Positions 46,811 through 57,776 of a DNA stretch of 64,000 nucleotides are shown piece after piece. The DNA lies in the NCBI GenBank assembly GCA_001972305.1, contig BDDD01001582.1:203758-267757 (forward strand). Reading direction: 5' to 3'. A model generated the notes under the pieces. It made no database searches, was not told the DNA's origin, and worked only from the letters and a program-made list of their open reading frames with translations. Numbering within the stretch: position 1 is the stretch's first letter; every line of letters begins with the position of its first letter. The position numbers and the translations under genes are program-made. The stretch is from Cephalotus follicularis (taxonomy: Eukaryota > Streptophyta > Magnoliopsida > Oxalidales > Cephalotaceae).

Positions 46811-46905
46811 CTATAGGTGTGTGCATTCACTTTTTGGGCATTGGAGCACATCTTAGCGGGTTTTATGTGACCCGACTTATTTTACAAACAAACTTGGGCA
46901 GTATA
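46811..46905. repeat. Partial copy of the GRP23-like upstream region
   Basis: CTATAGGTGTGTGCATTCAC, CTTTTTGGGC and ACAAACAAACTTGGGC repeat the words found at about 43296-43360 upstream of the PPR gene, with a ~30-bp insertion between them. No PPR coding sequence follows. Confidence 0.6.
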
Positions 46906-48330
46906 TCAATGAATACGCAGTTAGTTTTTAGGGTGGAGTACAGCCTAGACCAAACTGAATACACCCAAGTACCCAACCCCCCAACCCAACCCCGGATATA
47001 AATTCGTGTTGTACCATGTAATTGTTGTAAATAGGATTGGCATGGTAGTGGTACTGGTAGCTAGCAAGCATATATCAAACACACTATCAAATAAATGCAG
47101 CATATATCGAACACTCTATCAAATAAATGCAGCACATGGTACTCACAATCATTATGTGATCCAATAAATAATTTTAGATGTCACTCGCTTTTATTTGTGT
47201 GGTGGTACAACAAACCTCCAAAGACATGAGAAAATTAGACTGCTAAATAATACGTTTCTTCTAAAGCATTTGGAATTGGATACTTGTTAGCATGAATTCA
47301 TCTATTAATGTTGGGTGCAACTTTGTTAACTCTGTCAACTTATGACTAGAGTTTACTTGCTTGATGTGCAACACTTTGATAAAGGTGGGAAATGGGTAGG
47401 GCTCATGACCCGTTTAAGATTCAAAGCCATCGAGTTCATATTTATCTAATTATATTTTTAAGTTTATTTGAAGTTCAGATTTCTGTTTTAATTTAACTTT
47501 TCATCTAATTAATGTTAATTAACAGCCATAAAATTAATATTTAAAACTCTATAAAACAAAATTGGGTCATTTGTAGTTTTTTCAGTTTCGATCCGCTAAT
47601 TTGGGTCATTTCAGGTTTATGGTTGATTATTCAATCATAACCTTATTATTTTTTTAATGGGTTAAAATCGGGTTGGCGGTCACGATTAATTTTGTCACTT
47701 CTAATACTTATCACAAACAACCATAGAATAGTGCAAATTTTCTTACTTGAACTGAACCATCACATCAAAAAGAAAATGAGAAAACTGAAAATGGCTCAGT
47801 GACATATGAAAAAGAAACGTACCTTTTTCGAGTGGTAGTTTCTTTCGTAATAGAATATCAACTCATGGATTGGACTCCTGGAGCATAATGTTAGAATTAT
47901 TATTCTTATTAATAATGTGGGTTTTTATTAATTGTTAATATTTTTTAATATAACATATTGATTAGAGTTCCTCATGAAGAATAATTATCGTGCTCATTCA
48001 ATACAATGCATTTATCTAATATTATATAACTACGTAAATATAATAAATAAAGTATGTTGATAAAATAAAAAATAAAAATGATAATTAATGCTTATATACT
48101 TGTGGCTTGTGCACTGAATGCATCCAAATTTTTTTTTTCCCAGTGAGACAACTTGATAAGCCAAATAAAAGAGTATAAATGTTATTATGTAACCATCCAT
48201 TGGTAATTAATTAACCATGTGTTTTTGTGAAATTAATATCTCCACTAATCATGTGAATATCTATGGATTAGAACCCAACCCTGTGAAAAAAAGAAAAATA
48301 AAGAAAACTCAATAATACTATTTGTAGTAT
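46906..48330. other. Intergenic stretch without a gene
   Basis: There is a short direct repeat CATATATC(A/G)AACAC with CTATCAAATAAATGCAGCA at about 47068 and 47100. Around 47380-47700 lie GGGTCATTT/GGGTT words like worn transposon sequence. Nothing coding is visible. Confidence 0.45.
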
Positions 48331-48334
48331 ATGA

Positions 48335-48490
48335 AGTGTAATAATAAATGCATAGTATATGATGTGTCATTCAATTAGTATAATGAAATATAAAAAAAAA
48401 ATTGATATAATTATTAATTTTTCTACTAGTTAGATAATACATTACATGTTATGTATTTGTTATGCCAATCATATATTACAAATATCATTT
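48335..48490. mobile_element. Small palindromic MITE (family 2, diverged copy)
   Basis: ATGCATAGTATATGATGTGTCATTC on the left faces ACATGTTATGTATTTGTTATGCC on the right in inverted order, with looser pairing than in the copy at 48547. AT-rich, no coding. Confidence 0.5.
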
Positions 48491-48546
48491 TTCAAGAAAA
48501 CTATATATGTACAGTGCCAACCTAACAAAAATGCTATTAACAGCAT

Positions 48547-48689
48547 ATGACTATGCATAACAAACACATAATATATGATGTGTCATCTAACAAGTAGAAA
48601 AAATATTAATCACATATCAACTTTCTTTTTTCTTCATTCCACTTGTTAAATGACACATCATATATTATATATTTGTTATGCATAATCAT
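48547..48689. mobile_element. Small palindromic MITE (family 2, best copy)
   Basis: The inverted arms are 49 bp (48547-48595 and 48641-48689) with only about four mismatches. They read TATGCATAACAAA, ATATATGATGTGTCAT and TAACAAGT. The 45-bp loop is AT-rich. Confidence 0.75.
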
Positions 48690-48699
48690 TTGTTACTAA

Positions 48700-49990
48700 T
48701 ATAATTATTGACTAACCTAGTGGATTCAAATATAATATTGCAAGTATATATGTATATAGCATGTCTTCTATCTAGTTTTTGACTTTTAGCTATTGCCATG
48801 AATATTGATAAGTACATTTGGCGTCGTTTTGCAAAAATAGCAGTATATGAAATGTCACACTTTATTATTACAAGTTCAACATACCTTCGTGTTTTCTTCT
48901 AAGCAACAAAATCAAAATTAATGTCGAGACATGGGGGACCAAACTATGTCGTTTTCAAAAATAATAAAGCTACTACTAGTATTTACTGTTAAATATCAAC
49001 TACAAATTCAGTTTAATAATCTTGATTGTGCCTATATGTTAAAAATTTTCTTTGTTATGACCTCTGTTTTTGCTTGTTATTTGTTGAGAAATTCTTAAGT
49101 AGATACGGTCTATCATGTGACAAGTGGATACATCATTATCTTATAGATTTTTATTTTTAAAACTTTCAAAATTAATAATATATAATTTTATTATTGATTA
49201 TATCCACGATATACATGTTGGATTAATAAATTGTGTCTACCAAATATTTTTTTCTATTTGCATGACTCTAGCTGTGAGCCTATCATGCATAGTGACGAAT
49301 ATGTAACCTTGCAAAACAAATTAATTAATAACAAATAACTTAAAAAAAAAGTGTTGATAAACCCTTTTTACAAATAATTTTATTAACAATAAGGATTTTT
49401 AATAGTAAATAGATAATAAATGATATATTAAAATATGATTAATGATTTTTAAAACATTATCATGATGTTTTAATTTTTAATATCAAAACAATCAATAATA
49501 TTGGAAGATTTATGCTAATCATTTGTTACCAAAAATATTTTGCTACTCATTTGTACTGGTTTTACTAGATGAGTTGCAGTAAACACAGTTGTGTGAACAA
49601 CTCTCTAAACACCTCTTCTTTTGATTCTCTTCTCTTTTTTTTCCCCTTCTTTTGAGATTGAGAGGTATATGGCTTAGCAATTGTTTGATATTAATCTGAT
49701 ATGTAGTTTAAAATGTGTAAGGATATATAGTTTAAGTGATGTTGTTGCTAGTAAGCACAAGCAATGAACAAAAGAACGAAAAACCTAAACCATAGTTGTA
49801 TGTCAGATATATAAGGTGATTAGCACAAGATCTTCGCATCATATATACCAAAGACTTCAGTTTGATATCAGACCTGGGACTTGTGTGATTACACAAGTAC
49901 ATCATTGCTGTTATTAGCTTCTCAAGAATTGAACTTCTCTTCTTTCAGTTTTCATTTGCCCTTTCAAAGTAACTAAAACTAACTGTAAAT
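48700..49990. other. AT-rich intergenic stretch
   Basis: I see no gene here. Confidence 0.5.
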
Positions 49991-49992
49991 CT

Positions 49993-49996
<4 letters not shown>

Positions 49997-50035
<39 letters not shown>
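49997..50035. repeat. (GA)n microsatellite
   Basis: About 38 bp of GA, imperfect at its right end. Confidence 0.95.
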
Positions 50036-50042
<7 letters not shown>

Positions 50043-50278
50043 AGGTATTAATTATAACTTATATAGTGACAATAATATATAGGTAGGTAAACAAAGTTGG
50101 AAGTGAAATTGACCAAACAGAAACAAAAAAGATACACTTTACTTAGTTGTTACGCCAGTGAAGACTAGTCCCTTCATCAACTGATCAAGCTCATGTCTTT
50201 TTAGCTTAACGCAGATAACTAATTGGAATTTCCAATACAGACAAACAAGTAATATACTCATGCTTTGCATTGCATGAC

Positions 50279-50440
50279 TAAACATCAATCCTTTGTTTCT
50301 TTTTGGTAAACATCAAACCTTTGTTTCTTTTTAGTAAACATCAAACCTTTGTTTCTTTTTGGTAAACATCAAACCTTTGTTTCTTTTTAGTAAACATCAA
50401 ACCTTTGTTTCTTTTTGGTAAACATCAAACCTTTTTCTTG
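50279..50440. repeat. 28-bp tandem repeat, about six copies, with a 56-bp higher-order pattern
   Basis: The unit TAAACATCAAACCTTTG-TTTCTTTTTGG repeats head to tail. The base near its end alternates G, A, G, A, G (TTTTTGGT, TTTTTAGT, ...), so the array grew by 56-bp pairs. The first unit has one variant base and the last is partial. Confidence 0.92.
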
Positions 50441-51640
50441 AAACCTCCATTGAAAACTCAACGCCCACCAAACAATACTACCATACAGAAGTATATGTTT
50501 TTTCATTAACTTTTAATAACAATTTGATCTTCGCTAACTTTGTTTAGCTAAGTTATTTTCACGTTCGTCTATCTATCATTTCTCCTTTTTTTTTTTGCTT
50601 CCTTTCTCTTTTGGATTGAAACGTGCAACAATCTAGCTTATGGACTTATCTGCCTAGCTAAGAACACATAATTATTTATGATTCATGATTAATTGTAATC
50701 CGGAGACAAATTTTTTAGTTTATCCTTTATATTATACTACTCGATGCCATGTAATAGAATAAAATCTTAAAATTAATTCACTCCGTTAAACAGTAAGATA
50801 AAATAATAAACTAAAAGAGACCTCATAACATATATAATATTGGTTATGTTACACTGTTCAAGCACAGTATGGGTTACAAAGACAAAAGAATAATACCCAT
50901 ATAAAGAGAAGCGTAAACAACAAGAGCAAACGCAATATCTGGAGTTGGGTTTGGATCTAAGATTTCACCAAAATATGTGTGCGTGTTTGTTTGTGTGGAG
51001 GTAAAGAAAAGAAGCAGTCGTTGGATATAGAAAATAGGAGCAGAGAGAGGAGAATGGCAAAGAAAGAGGAGACAAGGGTCTCGTTGTCCGTTGCCTTTGT
51101 GGGTTACCCCTTACGTGCATTTATGCCTTGGAATCATCCATCACCGTTAATCTAATAACGCAATTAAGTCTTGCTATTGAGTCACACGCTTAACCATGGA
51201 ACGTGGCTACCACGCGCTACTCATTATTGCTGTTTGTTTGTTTGTTTTTTTTAATTAGTGTCAGGCTGGTTATATCATTACTAATTTGTTAGCCAAAACC
51301 CTAGTGAGATTCTCTCAGCTGTATAATTGATTTGTTTGCATCAATTCTCTCTTAGCAGCAATTCTCGGTGGATTGTCACAATCCATCGTCAACACACTTC
51401 ATCTTTTATTATAATAGAGTAATATTTTTTAAAAAAAAGAAATAGAGTGTCCATGATGGTTCACCAATTTTTTCTTTTCTTAATCGATTCACATGAATAA
51501 TAATGATTATATGACGCCTTAAATGCAAGATTGAGGGAATCATATATATATATATGTGTGTATATATAAACGCAGTTAAAAATATGATGAAATTTAGTGT
51601 GCAATCCATAGTCATTATGTGTCTATAGTCACTTGCCACA
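50441..51640. other. Intergenic stretch without a recognised gene
   Basis: Around 50,850-51,200 the sequence is less AT-rich and has leader-like words (ACCCATATAAAGAGAAGCG, a TATA-like box). The only reading frame is a 33-codon ORF (51054-51155, MAKKEETRVSLS...) that I do not recognise. A TA/TG microsatellite lies at 51541-51569. Confidence 0.35.
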
Positions 51641-51644
51641 TATA

Positions 51645-51800
51645 GGGTGTTTATATAACAAAAATACTATTAAAATCAGATAATAAATGGTGTGTCGTTT
51701 AATAAGGAAAAGAAAAATAATCACATTAATTTTTTATATTAATTAAACAACACATCATATGTTATTTATTATTATATCACCTCATATGCTTGATAGCATT
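51645..51800. mobile_element. Small palindromic MITE (family 2, diverged copy)
   Basis: ATAAATGGTGTGTCGTTTAAT at left faces ATTAAACAACACATCATATG at right, the same core words as the copy at 48547. Confidence 0.5.
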
Positions 51801-52099
51801 ATTAGTATAATAGCAAAAAAAAAAAAACTTTAGATATGTTAACGAACTAAAATGGAGTAACAAATTAAAGGATACAGTACCCTTCTTTGAAAAAAAATGA
51901 AATAATGGAGAGACATTGAAAGTATATGGAAAGTTTCAAAACTTTCGCCCTAACTCAAATAAGAACTCATAGATATATTAAAATAATATAATAGGAATAA
52001 AATGAAACTACACTTAGGATTGGGGATTTAGAAAAGATGATGGTTACCCTTATTGTACAACTCATTTTTACATAACATACTTTTTTAAAATCACATTGG

Positions 52100-53061
52100 C
52101 AAAATGTCATTTTTGTTGTTTGAAGTTTATTTAAATGTTCAATTCAGTACTCCATCTCATTTATTTCAGTTAATTATTTAAACATCTCAACCTAAACAAA
52201 TTGATTTTGAGTACATGAAGTTTATAATTCAAATGTTCAATTCAGTACTCCGACTTTTATTTTTGTCAATTAAGCATCTCAATTAAGCAAATTGATTCAA
52301 TTAGCGGGCACGTTAAATTTATCATTTAGTTGGTTGATGACTTTGTTAAATCGAAATGTCAAACATTTTATTCAATTAAGTACTCCTTCTTTTATTTTTG
52401 TCAATTAAACATCTCAACTTAACAAATCGATTCAATTAGTGCCTCTGTTAAATTTATCGTTTTTTCTGCTTGACGTGTTCGTTAAATTTAATGTCAACAA
52501 TATTTTTTTTTGTTTAAAAAAATTACTTCTCAAATAAAAAGATTTTGCTGACTTAGCGATAAATATCAATATTTTAAGTCATATATCCATGTTATAATGT
52601 TAGATAATGTACTTCACGTTATGAATAGCGAATCTCATGTTGAGATTTGCTAAGGATTGGATTTTGTTAACATATTGTGGGATGATATTGATAAAATTTT
52701 AGTGTAATTATTTTGAGACTATACATCAAGGTTAAAACGACATGTCAGCGATAATCAATATAATTTAAAATATTTAATTTCTTTTTGTTGAGTCATCAAT
52801 TTTTTTTAGATAAGTAATGTTATGTAAGAAAAAAATTAATGTCTGACATATCGATTTAACTGACTTGCTTGCCAACTTAACTGTAAACTTAACAGATGTA
52901 CTTAATTGAATCGATTTATTGAGACTTAATTGACAAAAATAAAAGAAAGGGTATTGAATTGAATATTTGAGTAAACACTAAGTACTTAATTGACTAAAAA
53001 TGAAAGATACATAATGAATTAATTAATAGAGTAAACTCTAGACACTAAAAATAACATTATG
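52100..53061. mobile_element. Long inverted-repeat element, Mutator-like or fold-back
   Basis: The left end AATGTCATTTTTGTTGTTTGA and following TTCAATTCAGTACTCC, TTTATTTTTGTCAATTAA return inverted at the right end (TAGACACTAAAAATAACATT, GGGTATTGAATTGAATATTTG, TTAATTGACAAAAATAAAAG). Inside, a ~143-bp segment (about 52229-52480) is duplicated in tandem. There is no coding and I could not find a matching 9-bp flank, so the family is uncertain. Confidence 0.6.
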
Positions 53062-53088
53062 GAGTGCTATGGTCACCCTCCATGCATA

Positions 53089-53405
53089 GTCAGTCTCTAA
53101 AAGATACTCTCCTTAATAACTTAATGTGTGAATAATATTTTTTATATCTAACAGTTGAATTTCATTTATCATCTAGGTAGATCATGCATGCCAATCTTTA
53201 AATTAATCGGATATCTATAGGTATGTTATTTATACATAACGAATTCGACCGTATAATTTTTACACATATGCCGTTCTTATTCAATAACATATCTAGTTAG
53301 AGATGTTCGATTGACTTTAAAATTGATATGTATGATAGTGGATAAATTTCAATAACTGAATATAAAAATTATAATTCACACATCTTTTGAAGAGTGATCG
53401 TATCA
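53089..53405. mobile_element. Fold-back MITE (family 1, copy B)
   Basis: The inverted halves pair over ~150 bp. TAATGTGTGAATAATATTTTT, CTAACAGTTGAATTTCATTTATC and CATGCATGCCAATCTTTAAATTAATCG on the left answer to the right half. Shared plan with 42598-42988. Confidence 0.65.
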
Positions 53406-54400
53406 CCCCTAAATGACATTTTAGGTACTAAATAAAACTAAAATTGGAAAAGGCTAAAACAAGTAGTAAAAAATTGAAATCACATTTTGTGTATTGCCAC
53501 CTCATCAGTTTCTCGTTTAAAACCAATGCCAAATTCAAAACTTGCGACCCTCCTTTGGAATCGATAACAACTACCCACCCCATGTAAATTTCATTACTCA
53601 AAACTAGTGTTGACAGTTTTTGCGATCCCAACATATAACGAGAACAATTAAGACCATAATTGGAAGTATCTTTTTGTCACTGGAGGTTCCCTCACCATAA
53701 TTGCACTTTCACTCCTCTTCGCCTTTATTGCCCTGTAAATATGATTGTTTTTTTTTGCGTGGTACGTACTGCAGGATACGAATTTGATTTGGCACCAACA
53801 GCAAGAAGATTTTTCTGTTCATTGTGGATTCTTTCTTTAAAGTATACTAGACCATTATCCGTGCTTTTCAGCTAGAAATAATATAATCGTAGAAAATAAA
53901 TTCTTAGGAACTGAATTATAAATTTTTGCAAAATTTTAAAAAATTGTTTCAAATGTAGTTAAATGAATCTATAAACATCACAAATGGACAAAAACTGACA
54001 TGCATCTGGGTCTAATTTCCATAATTTATATGCTTTAATTGTTAAAACAGTAAAAAATAAATGTTTGAATGTCTTCGTTTACATAGGAACTGTAGTTCTC
54101 CTAACACATAAGACAATAGTTGCAAGTCACCTCCAATCCCATTTGGTCTAAGCAATGACGGATCCAGCTATGAAAAACAAAAATTTTAAATAATTGAGAA
54201 AGCCTAAATTTTTTTTTCCTTATATAAATTTTTTTAATTTTTTATAGGTAAAAATTTTTAAAAAAAGAATTGTAAATAAATTGTGTCAGATAAGAAGAAT
54301 ACACGAAGTCATCGACTCATGCATGACAACAACAACCCAAAAAAGTTGTCAAGGAATGTAGAGGAATATGTTCTAAAGACTCAAAAGATTTAGATAACAA
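53406..54400. other. Intergenic stretch without a gene
   Basis: A slightly GC-richer patch (53,470-53,850) has no credible reading frame. The rest is AT-rich. AATGACGGATCCAGC at about 54156 resembles an end of the hAT-like MITE at 38044. Confidence 0.35.
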
Positions 54401-54404
54401 AGCA

Positions 54405-54905
54405 TTTCCAACAAAAATTTCGGCATAGTGTTTCCGTAAAATAGACTAACCTCTTGTAAAAGATTTTTTTTAAAAATATATCCAAAATGGGACTGCGCAC
54501 GCAACATAAGCGAAGAGAAGAATATCTAAAGGTTACGCCACAATTATATAATCAAAACATTAAAAACAAACATTGGCTTAGCCTTTAAAACTTTAAAACA
54601 TTTTTGTATACATCAAGAATGCAACAAAATAAACATCAATGTCGTGGTAACAAGGAAAAAATATGGAACCAACATCAACCCATAAAAAAAGTATAGATTT
54701 TAGTATTCTAGTTAGCAACAATTTGATCCTATTCAACATATCCATAATACAATTGGACTGATCGATAAATAAAAAAAGTAAAGAACAAAATTTGAACCAT
54801 TTTCAGTCAAAATTTTGGCATGGTGTTTCCATAAACTGACTAACCCCCTGAAAAGAATAAAACAGTTTATATATGTAGAACGGGGCTCCGCCCACAACAT
54901 AAGTC
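54405..54905. repeat. Direct repeat of ~110 bp, two copies ~390 bp apart
   Basis: AAAATTTCGGCATAGTGTTTCC, GACTAACC, GGGACTGCGC and CACAACATAAG recur at about 54412-54515 and 54808-54905 in the same order. Such TTTCGGCAT-TTTCC repeats occur in the upstream parts of large gypsy LTRs. Confidence 0.6.
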
Positions 54906-54974
54906 AACTTTATAGCATCTTTATAGTTCATGCATCTTTACTTTGGGTGCCCATTTATGGAGTGCATGATACCC

Positions 54975-55700
54975 TGTAACGCCCGAAACGGCTCTTACTT
55001 GCTTTAGCATTTATTACATCATATTTCATGGTACATATGTATTACGGATAATGATTGTGCATATAGTTATGGATGGTATGAGATATTTCCAATACCCATA
55101 TGGTATGTTTCTATGTCTGTTTACGGTAGTAGTATTGCATTGGGGTAGATTATAGTAGAGAGACTATAAATAGAATCTAAAACATCCAATCTCTTCATTT
55201 TATTTCCTTTCTCTTTCTCTCTCCGGTTTCTACACCCCCCTCCTCTCTCTCTCTCCCAAAGTCACCAAAATCTTCACCAAACCTACCAAGATCAAAGGGA
55301 AATCAAAAGGAAAGGGTTATGATTGATCAAAACCTTGTTTGACACAAAATTAAAGTTGCATAGACCAAGAACTTGAGTTTTTTTCTCAATCTCTCAACCT
55401 AGGAATCAAAGATCAAGATTCAATTTTTGGTAGAAAACTTCTCTACCTAAATATCCTTATGATTACACATATATGTCCATATATGACCTGAACTGAATGA
55501 TGAAATTATTTGAATTGAATGAATTGGCTGAATAGAGGGTTAGGGTTCAAAGGGGATTTTAACCTAGAAAATGAATGGATGGTTCATGGATCAAAAGTGG
55601 TTTTAATGGCTTAAAGATGGTTAAAATGACTTGTAATGAACTGGATTTGAAGAAAGAAAATTGTTTTGGAAAGTTGGAAATGCAAAACTATGTTTCCGCA
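54975..55700 (+). mobile_element. Fragment of a large gypsy-type LTR
   Basis: It begins TGTAACGCCCGAAACGG, has a TATAAATAG box (about 55166) and then a TC-rich leader (55200-55260), the same plan as the solo LTRs at 24-31 kb. No right end is visible before 55.75 kb, so it is truncated. Confidence 0.5.
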
Positions 55701-56639
55701 CCCCTGCTAGCACCCCTCATCCCACTATGGCTGAGAGCCTTACTAAAAAAACCATAATGTTTAACTAAAATTACATAATACAACAAAACAAAATATATAC
55801 ATAGTGACTAAAAACATTTTAATAAAACATTGTAACAAGAGGAAGAAAATGAGGAGCGGCACGACAGAGCGGTAATCTGGTAGTGGCACGATCTGGCGGT
55901 GATGCGGGGCTGGCGATGATTCATCTTGGGTGGCACGCAGATGAGAAGGTGGGGATGGCGGTGATTTGGGTGCAATCTAATGGCGACAGGGATATGGGAT
56001 AAGAAGGAAAAAGAAGAAGGAAGGGGAGAAGAAGAGTGAAGAATGAAGAATGAAGAAAAACAAGAATAGGGAAAAAAAGAAGGATCAACCCGGGCAAAGA
56101 CGATGGGATTACGTGCCATCGCCCTTGCCCTTCTTTCTTGTAGTGTCTTGTAGTACAAGTACTTTTTGAAGAATGGGAACAATGTGGTATCATTTAGTTT
56201 AAGTTGCAAGAGCTTTGGATAAATATGGTAATTTGGAATTGTATCCACGGGTGCCCGCAAATAAACCAGTAAAATACATATGGTAGATCTTAAAATTAAT
56301 TCCAAACATGTACGTACTTTTGTACCTATACTCGTTGCACCTGTGGCTTTGCATAGCATAGTAGAATGAAGGCTACGCAATGACGCTCTCTTAAACCACG
56401 GGCAAATAAAAAATTTCGCTTCAAAATTTGGGATCAACATCCTGAGATAAACTCGCAAGGACTCAACCTTAGGACTTCCCTCGTAGAATGACCTCCCAGG
56501 GAATTCTACCGTACTTCATGTGACTATTATTGTTGACTAGTTCGCTTTCGAATTTAACTAAAAAAATTAAACAATTTGCCTATATGACCAATTGCTTATA
56601 GTGCGACATAACATACAAAAATGTGCTATATCATTTTTA
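55701..56639. other. Repeat-like intergenic stretch
   Basis: CTTTCTTGTAGTG at about 56133-56145 equals the right end of a CACTA element, but no left partner is visible. A 216-codon minus-strand frame (55808-56458) is low in complexity and shows no domain. Words around 56,400-56,540 (AACTCGCAAGGACTC, CAGGGAATTCTACC) look like old retroelement sequence. Confidence 0.35.
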
Positions 56640-56900
56640 AACATATTATTTCTTAGATATATGATTTATGTATCATAACTCCAATCATTTGATTTAATAA
56701 TCTATATATGTAGGCTATATATTTAAAATTTTAAGTCAATTAAATATTTTTAAGTGTTTCATCTACGTATAAAAAATTCAACCGTTTATATTTTTCTTAA
56801 AACAATTATAATGGTGAGAATTATTATGTATACATGAAATAGTTAATAACATTCAATTGAATTGAAAATTGACATATATGATTTACATATATAGAATATC
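56640..56900. mobile_element. Fold-back MITE (family 1, copy C)
   Basis: AATCTATATATGTAGGCTATA, TTTTAAGTCAATTAAATATT and CATCTACGTATAAAAAATTC on the left mirror the right half (ATGTATACATGAAATAGTTAA, AATTGACATATATGATTTACA). Same plan as copies A and B but more decayed. Confidence 0.6.
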
Positions 56901-56989
56901 AAGTCAAGTGGTTAGGTTTATGGAATACACATCGTAGATTGGAAAAGTAATGAGTTTTAAAATGATATAACACGCTTTTGCTTACTATG

Positions 56990-56990
<1 letters not shown>

Positions 56991-57031
<41 letters not shown>
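56991..57031. repeat. (CA)n microsatellite
   Basis: About 41 bp of uninterrupted CA. Confidence 0.95.
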
Positions 57032-57035
<4 letters not shown>

Positions 57036-57301
57036 GTACTCAGACACTGTACCACTTGAGAACATTTACAATTATACTTATACTTGTTATACTCACGGTT
57101 ACACTGAATTTTACCAGCGATACTCAATCGTAAAGAGTGAAATATCATATATTGGGTTCGATTTTTCATGAACGTTTCTATGTACTAGTGGAATTGAATG
57201 GTTTTAGTTAATGTGAGGATTACTCCTTATTTTGTAATCAATAAAAAAATCCCTACTATTTTTGGTAAAAAAAAAGGGAACACCTATAAGACTTTGGCCA
57301 T

Positions 57302-57430
57302 TGTTGTGTTTGTGCCTTATATTCTATTTATTGGGTTTTAATGTAGTTGGTCAGATTAGGTCCAATACATGTAATGCTTAGTGATTTAGGATTAGGGTTC
57401 AGGTTTTCCTATATATATATATATATATTA

Positions 57431-57482
<52 letters not shown>

Positions 57483-57776
57483 TTGTAAACCTAGATATTA
57501 GTGGAGAGAGATAGGTGTTTAGGAGGCTGTGAAATAGATAATACCTAGAAACGATAATTTCTAAAATATAAGAGCTGAGAGAATTGTGGTGAGGATCTAA
57601 TTCTTGACCAATAAAGAATAGGAGATCTCCTTATGCCGATTCTTTGTGGACGTAGGTAAATTTGGACCGAACCACGTATATCTATGTGTTTTTGTTTATG
57701 GTTTCTTTATGATTGCTCGTGTATGTTTTTCTCGGGTCAATTCATGTAATAACGGGGAGTACCGTTATTCCCAACA
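57302..57776 (+). repeat. 5' LTR of the deleted copia element
   Basis: 475 bp, TGTTG...CAACA. It contains a long TA/GT microsatellite (about 57409-57480) that is shorter in the 3' LTR. Confidence 0.85.

Noticed and set aside
50279-50440. CRISPR-like repeat array
   Set aside because: The units abut with no spacers and the DNA is plant nuclear. It is a minisatellite.
51054-51155. A 33-codon ORF, MAKKEETRVSLS..., with a TATA-like box upstream
   Set aside because: It is too short and unrecognised, and no splice continuation is visible. I keep it only as a note.
55808-56458. A 216-codon minus-strand frame
   Set aside because: It is low in complexity (Phe/Ser/His runs) and spans repeat-like DNA with a CACTA end inside it.
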